A DNA stretch of 6,245 bases from assembly GCA_007050885.1 (NCBI GenBank), contig SMYQ01000137.1, forward strand, positions 1 through 6,245, in the 5' to 3' direction. Positions within the stretch are counted from its first letter, which is position 1. Each line of letters opens with the position of its first letter. Below the pieces are notes generated by a model, which had not been told where the DNA came from, ran no database searches, and saw nothing but the letters and a program-made list of their open reading frames with translations. This stretch comes from Candidatus Bathyarchaeota archaeon. GTDB taxonomy: Archaea > Thermoproteota > Bathyarchaeia > 40CM-2-53-6 > RBG-13-38-9. Below are positions 1 through 6,245 of this stretch, one piece after another. The translations under genes and the position numbers were made by a program.

Positions 1-1
1 G

Positions 2-2515
2 ATTCAAGCTGCTTCCGAAGTTGGAGACGCATTCCCGGATGGCGTGTATTTTACGGCACTCGCTTCAGTCCGATCGGGGGATTTGCTCATCCCGGCTGTG
101 GCTAAGGCAATCAATTTCACATTTTATGGGGACGAGAACCGGCATCAGCAATTGCTGGATTACCTGCGCGAGCGGAAGTTATTATTAGTTTTAGATAACT
201 TCGAGCACCTATTGGAGGCATCTGGACGGGTAGGTGAAATAATTGCGAATGCGCCAGATGTGAAATTATTAGTGACCTCACGAATTCGGTTGAATGTACA
301 GGGAGAGCAGCTGTACCCAGTGGGTGGGATGCGCACTCCAGAGGCAGCGGAGATCGCCATGTGGGACGATCCTGAAGAACAGGCTAAACCTTACAGCGCT
401 GTGCAGCTGTTTTTGGAGAGTACTCGTCGGGTGCAATCGAACTTTACGCTGACGAGAGAAAATGTGAACTCGGTAATAAAGATTTGCCAGCTAGTGCAGG
501 GGATGCCACTGGGATTGGAATTAGCCGCAGCCTGGGTTGAGCTGCTCCCCCCAAGCGAAATTGCCGCTGAGATCACCCGCAGTCTGGATTTTTTAGAAAC
601 TAATCAGGTTGATGTGCCTGACCGCCAGCGCAGCATTCGGGCTGTGTTCGATTCGTCCTGGAAATCGTTGAGCGAGATTGAACAACGAACTTTCCTGAGC
701 CTGTGCGTTTTTGTGGGCAGTTTCTCCCGTAAGTCTGCCCAACAGGTAAGTCAGGCGTCGTTGCGGACACTATTAGGGCTGGCAAACAAATCCTGGTTGC
801 AACAAACCGTCGGCGGTCGTTTCCAATTGCACGAACTGATGCGTCAGTATGGTGAGGAACTGCTCAAGACGGACGAATCTGCTTGGCGTGAGGCTAAGGA
901 TCGTCACGCCGAATACTTTGCTGGTTTCGTTAGCGAACAGTCCTTGCGCATGCGCAGCCCCGAACAAATTGCCGGTCTGAAGTCGCTTGCGGAGGAATTC
1001 GATGGGAATATCAAAATAGCCTGGGATTGGCTGGTGTCTGAACAACGCTGGAATGAGATCATTGAATCCATGCTGCTCGGTGTATTCCAGTATGGCGAAA
1101 TACGCTGGCAGATATACGAATTGATCCCCTGGTTGAGGGCTGCTCGGGTTATATCAGCACATGAAAACACTTCTGAAGGTCGGCTGGCTTTTGCAATATT
1201 CAGTACGCTGGAAGTGTACTGTGAAGAAAGCGCTCAAATCCTTGACGCTGATCCAGTTAGTCGTCTTGGCTCAATCTGGGAGATGGTGAATCAGCATGGT
1301 CTTGCAGAAGAGATGGGCATGTGGTATGTAATGTTAGCCAGTCTGGCGCGCAACCGCAATATTGCCATCGATGTCACGGCACAAATTGAAGCCAACATTA
1401 CCCATCTGCGAGAACAAAATTTGCAATGGCAACTTGGTATCAGCTTGTTTTTCTATGGGTGGATGAGCGATTATGAACAAAATGAGGCCAGTCTCTTAGA
1501 GGCTGCAAAAGTTTTCGCAGATTTGGGGGTCATCTGTGAACGAGGGATAGTAGCTGAGATACTGGGTAAATTCTCTTATCATCAACGTCGACCACTGGCT
1601 GAGGTGACTGGTTATTACAGCCTTGCCAGGCAGTTCTACCAGAAACTGGAAGGTTATTCCTCCCGAACAGGGATTAACTTGTTAGGGCTGGCGGATTTTT
1701 ATTTTCGACAAGGAAAATACGAACAAGGATTTGCACTTTTTAAAGATGAACAGCGAGAATTAGAACGTATGGGTCAGATTCGCAGATTGGAAGCCACCTT
1801 GCACTGGGAAGGCCTGTTCGCATACCGGTACAGCTCTTATGAGCATGCATTACGCCTTCGGCAACACAGCCTTGGAATGATTCGAAAGTTGGGCTCCCAA
1901 TCCGATCTCGCCTGGAGGTTATTTGAGCTGGGGGAGGTCCACAGGATTTTTGGAGAACCAGAAAAAGCCCTGGACTTTTACAATCAGGCTCTTCCGATGT
2001 TCCAGAAAATGAACATGTCCCTAGCCTTAGGATTTGACCAGCGCGCCCGCGGGGATCTTGCCTTAGATGAAAAACGTTATTCAGACGCGTTGGTGCATTA
2101 CCATAAATTTGATGCTTATGTCAGAGAAGACAACCACCTCTGGGGTATGGCGCAATCTCAAGGGAGGATTGCCCTAACACTCGCTTATCTGGGAGAACCC
2201 GAACAAGCTCGCAAGGAAATGGGCAGCGCGCTGGCACGAGCTTACGAGTACCGGGAAGATGATCTTGCCCTACAGACCCTGTTGGCTGAGGCGGTTTGTC
2301 GCCTTCAAGGTAAGAATATAGAAGCGGCGATCGAATTGGTGAGCTTCCTGCAGGACCACCCAGGCAGTTGGAATGAGACCAAACAACAAGCCAATGGTAT
2401 CTTCAAAATCGCTGCACACAACCTGACCCCGGAAACAGTATTGGCAGCCGTTGAACGAGGAAAGGGTTTGGAGTTTGACTCTGTTGTTAAAGAACTGATA
2501 AGAGAAGAAAAATAA
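2..2515 (+). CDS. STAND/NB-ARC-type ATPase with C-terminal TPR-like repeats, 5'-truncated by the window edge
   Basis: The reading frame is open from base 2 to a TAA at 2513-2515, giving 837 visible residues. A GTG at 44 is possible but unlikely as the start, because residues before it (IQAASEVGDAFPDG) already read as family sequence. Numbering from the first visible codon: Walker B LLLVLDNFEHLL at about 60-71, a sensor-like LLVTSR at 89-94, the GxP motif GMPLGLELAAAW at 167-178, then a winged-helix-like part ending in LHELMRQYG at about 276-284, the position of the MHD-like motif. From about 285 on, helical pairs with G-x-x-x-x-A-L spacing (for example GEPEKALDFYNQAL and GEPEQARKEM) look like TPRs. 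The Walker A P-loop and the N-terminal domain lie upstream of the window. STAND proteins are cytoplasmic signalling switches in which ATP binding and repeat-mediated ligand sensing control an effector. No DNA-binding domain follows the repeats, so any effector (winged-helix/BTAD, kinase or cyclase) should be N-terminal. The family call is firm; the biological role is unknown. Confidence 0.9.
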   Translation: MQAASEVGDAFPDGVYFTALASVRSGDLLIPAVAKAINFTFYGDENRHQQLLDYLRERKLLLVLDNFEHLLEASGRVGEIIANAPDVKLLVTSRIRLNVQGEQLYPVGGMRTPEAAEIAMWDDPEEQAKPYSAVQLFLESTRRVQSNFTLTRENVNSVIKICQLVQGMPLGLELAAAWVELLPPSEIAAEITRSLDFLETNQVDVPDRQRSIRAVFDSSWKSLSEIEQRTFLSLCVFVGSFSRKSAQQVSQASLRTLLGLANKSWLQQTVGGRFQLHELMRQYGEELLKTDESAWREAKDRHAEYFAGFVSEQSLRMRSPEQIAGLKSLAEEFDGNIKIAWDWLVSEQRWNEIIESMLLGVFQYGEIRWQIYELIPWLRAARVISAHENTSEGRLAFAIFSTLEVYCEESAQILDADPVSRLGSIWEMVNQHGLAEEMGMWYVMLASLARNRNIAIDVTAQIEANITHLREQNLQWQLGISLFFYGWMSDYEQNEASLLEAAKVFADLGVICERGIVAEILGKFSYHQRRPLAEVTGYYSLARQFYQKLEGYSSRTGINLLGLADFYFRQGKYEQGFALFKDEQRELERMGQIRRLEATLHWEGLFAYRYSSYEHALRLRQHSLGMIRKLGSQSDLAWRLFELGEVHRIFGEPEKALDFYNQALPMFQKMNMSLALGFDQRARGDLALDEKRYSDALVHYHKFDAYVREDNHLWGMAQSQGRIALTLAYLGEPEQARKEMGSALARAYEYREDDLALQTLLAEAVCRLQGKNIEAAIELVSFLQDHPGSWNETKQQANGIFKIAAHNLTPETVLAAVERGKGLEFDSVVKELIREEK

Positions 2516-2584
2516 TGTTGGCTTACTTTTTTCGCGTTCTTAAGGCTAGGGATAATTGATAAAGCTTTCCCAGTTGTTTAAATA

Positions 2585-2617
2585 AAAAGCGCTCCACATA
2601 AGATGTGGAGCGTTTTT
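2585..2617. terminator. Bidirectional intrinsic terminator between convergent genes
   Basis: A perfect 10-bp inverted repeat, CGCTCCACAT (2590-2599) and ATGTGGAGCG (2603-2612), surrounds a 3-base loop. It is preceded by AAAAA and followed by TTTTT, so the hairpin is followed by a U-tract on either strand. It lies about 70 bases after the stop of the plus-strand ATPase gene and about 330 bases beyond the stop of minus-strand katG. It is close to ideal for the ATPase transcript. Use by katG is an inference from orientation, and I found no better katG terminator nearer its stop. Confidence 0.88.
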
Positions 2618-2942
2618 CTATGGGCTGTGACCCTTTGAGAACCTGACTCGGACACTATGGCTATGAACTAAATCTTCACAAGTCGCTTACGAGATTCTGC
2701 AAAGACGAAAAAAGAACTACTTTCTATGCTGCTTTCACTATTACATGCGACGGTCACTCACCGCTCATTACGCGCTCCTCAGGGCCATAGATACTCATCA
2801 CTTTCTAGATAGGAGCATCTGGCGCTGGCATCCAGTTGGCTGCTTTTCGCCTTCCAATGACTCGGGCAGAATATAGAACCTCAGAGAGCCATCGCATCGT
2901 TGGATTTCAATTCAGAAACCTTCGAAGACATTTATGCTACGA
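2618..2942. other. Gene-poor spacer between the terminator and the katG stop
   Basis: This 325-base stretch has no open frame of convincing length, no start with a ribosome binding site, and no RNA gene that I recognise. All three plus frames are interrupted by stops or change character within 100-150 bases. The one part that reads like protein is 2809-2910 (listed separately). An A-run at 2706-2713 would be a T-run for katG transcripts, but no clear hairpin precedes it on the minus strand. Confidence 0.6.
2809..2910 (+). pseudogene. Possible C-terminal relic of a formylglycine-generating-enzyme-like (FGE/SUMF1) protein
   Basis: Plus frame 1 just after the TAG at 2806-2808 reads IGASGAGIQ, then LAAFRLP, then YRTSESHRIVGFQ. 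The order G-A-S-x, Ala-x-Arg, Ser/Pro-rich turn, Arg, then V-G-F-[R/Q] resembles the C-terminal signature of FGE-sulfatase domains (RGGSW ... R.A.R ... R...GFR). The Trp after GAS and the Arg after GF are not conserved. There is no start codon, no upstream FGE core in any frame, and no stop directly after the motif where FGE proteins usually end. If real, it is a decayed tail left by a lost gene. The match rests on about 34 residues recalled by eye, so it may be chance. Confidence 0.22.
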
Positions 2943-5603
<2,661 letters not shown>

Positions 5604-6162
5604 TTATTGACTCAGGGAGTTGATCGAATCTGTGTAAGGGTAATCCAATTCATGCCAGTCCATGCCATCCGACATGGTCAGCAAATGCTCATGGGTGATG
5701 GCTTCCTTGCGACTATCCAGGTTGGCGATTTCGTAATCGGCAAACAGATCCACCATCTTCTGGTCCAGTCCTTCCAACATTCCATTCGGCATAAGGGTGC
5801 CGATCAGCAATGAGCTGACGCTTTTGGTACTGGACTGCAAGTGGTGCGCACTATTCTGGCTGTATCCATTGAGGTATTCCTCGAAGACGGTGTAGCCGTT
5901 GCGCACAACAACTACTGAGTGGTATGTGAATTCCTGTTCATTGATTACTTCTACGCCTTCAGCCTGTCTGGGTCCATATTCTGCTCGTCTGGGGTCGAGG
6001 TACGCCATTCGTCACCTGGCCAGTAGGGTATTATCTCTGTCGAGGTGGGTGTAGGAGTAAGTTGGACTGTTACCTCAGCCATACAAGCAGAGGAGTGGAA
6101 TACAAGAAGCGAAATTACAGTAGAAACCAACAAGAAAAGGGTATTTTTAGGATATTTGTCAT
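5604..6162 (-). pseudogene. Broken secreted serine hydrolase (beta-lactamase/PBP fold, class C-like)
   Basis: Two minus-strand frames together spell one protein. The first gives a hydrophobic export segment (LLVSTVISLLVFHSSAC, lipobox-like but without the usual Leu at -3), a Thr/Pro linker (LTPTPTSTE), then YWPGDEWRTSTPDEQNMDPDRLKA, and stops at 5951. The second frame takes over at once with VEVINEQEFTYHSVVVVRNG, continues through the SxxK catalytic motif SSTK at 5823-5834 with its nucleophilic Ser and Lys, then LLTMSDGMDWHEL and NSLSQ, and stops at 5604. Loss of one base near 5955-5985 explains the switch. The protein ends soon after the SxxK region, so the Tyr motif and the C-terminal half expected of a family member of roughly 400 residues are missing. 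The start is also unclear: ATG at 6162 (MTNILKIPF) is out of frame with the signal segment, while the signal frame has only TTG starts (for example 6133) without a ribosome binding site. It is almost certainly non-functional as it stands; sequencing errors could explain the indels but not easily the lost C-terminal half. Confidence 0.75.
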
Positions 6163-6245
6163 TAATTTTCTTTCGATTCTTTTCCTATGCTTACCTCCAT
6201 ATGATTATTCTGGCTCTAGACATACTAAAGTCTCCTGCAATTAAT

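Noticed and set aside
6062..6244. 60-codon plus-strand open frame at the right edge
   Set aside because: It is antisense to the signal peptide and linker of the serine hydrolase relic and has no start signal or motif.

Overview
The window looks like chromosomal DNA from a bacterium of the Chloroflexota, probably Anaerolineae-like. The basis is gene style, not a diagnostic marker: a large STAND-type ATPase with a TPR tail, and a secreted beta-lactamase-fold protein whose signal region runs into a Thr/Pro linker. This placement is an inference of moderate strength.

Layout, left to right. (1) Bases 2-2515, plus strand: the 3' part of a large STAND/NB-ARC ATPase with C-terminal TPR-like repeats. 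The P-loop and any N-terminal effector domain lie outside the window. (2) A strong intrinsic hairpin at 2585-2617 with an A-tract on one side and a T-tract on the other, so it can terminate transcription from both directions. (3) A gene-poor stretch, 2618-2942, holding a possible short relic of a formylglycine-generating-enzyme-like (FGE/SUMF1) protein. (4) An intact catalase-peroxidase gene, katG, on the minus strand (2943-5153), with all catalytic and adduct-forming residues and a good ribosome binding site. (5) An AT-rich upstream region (5175-5603) with a pair of inverted 11-bp repeats and no convincing gene. (6) A broken minus-strand serine hydrolase (beta-lactamase/PBP fold, PF00144-like), frameshifted near 5955-5985 and cut short at 5604.

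The ATPase gene and katG converge on the shared terminator; nothing links them functionally. katG would act alone in removing hydrogen peroxide. Its neighbours on both sides are relics or truncated genes, and by eye it is more GC-rich than its flanks, so this looks like a rearranged or insertion-prone locus into which katG may have come as a single gene. I do not see a convincing new biological system here. The most useful second looks are the decayed serine hydrolase, the possible FGE relic, the AT-rich repeats upstream of katG, and the missing N-terminal half of the ATPase.
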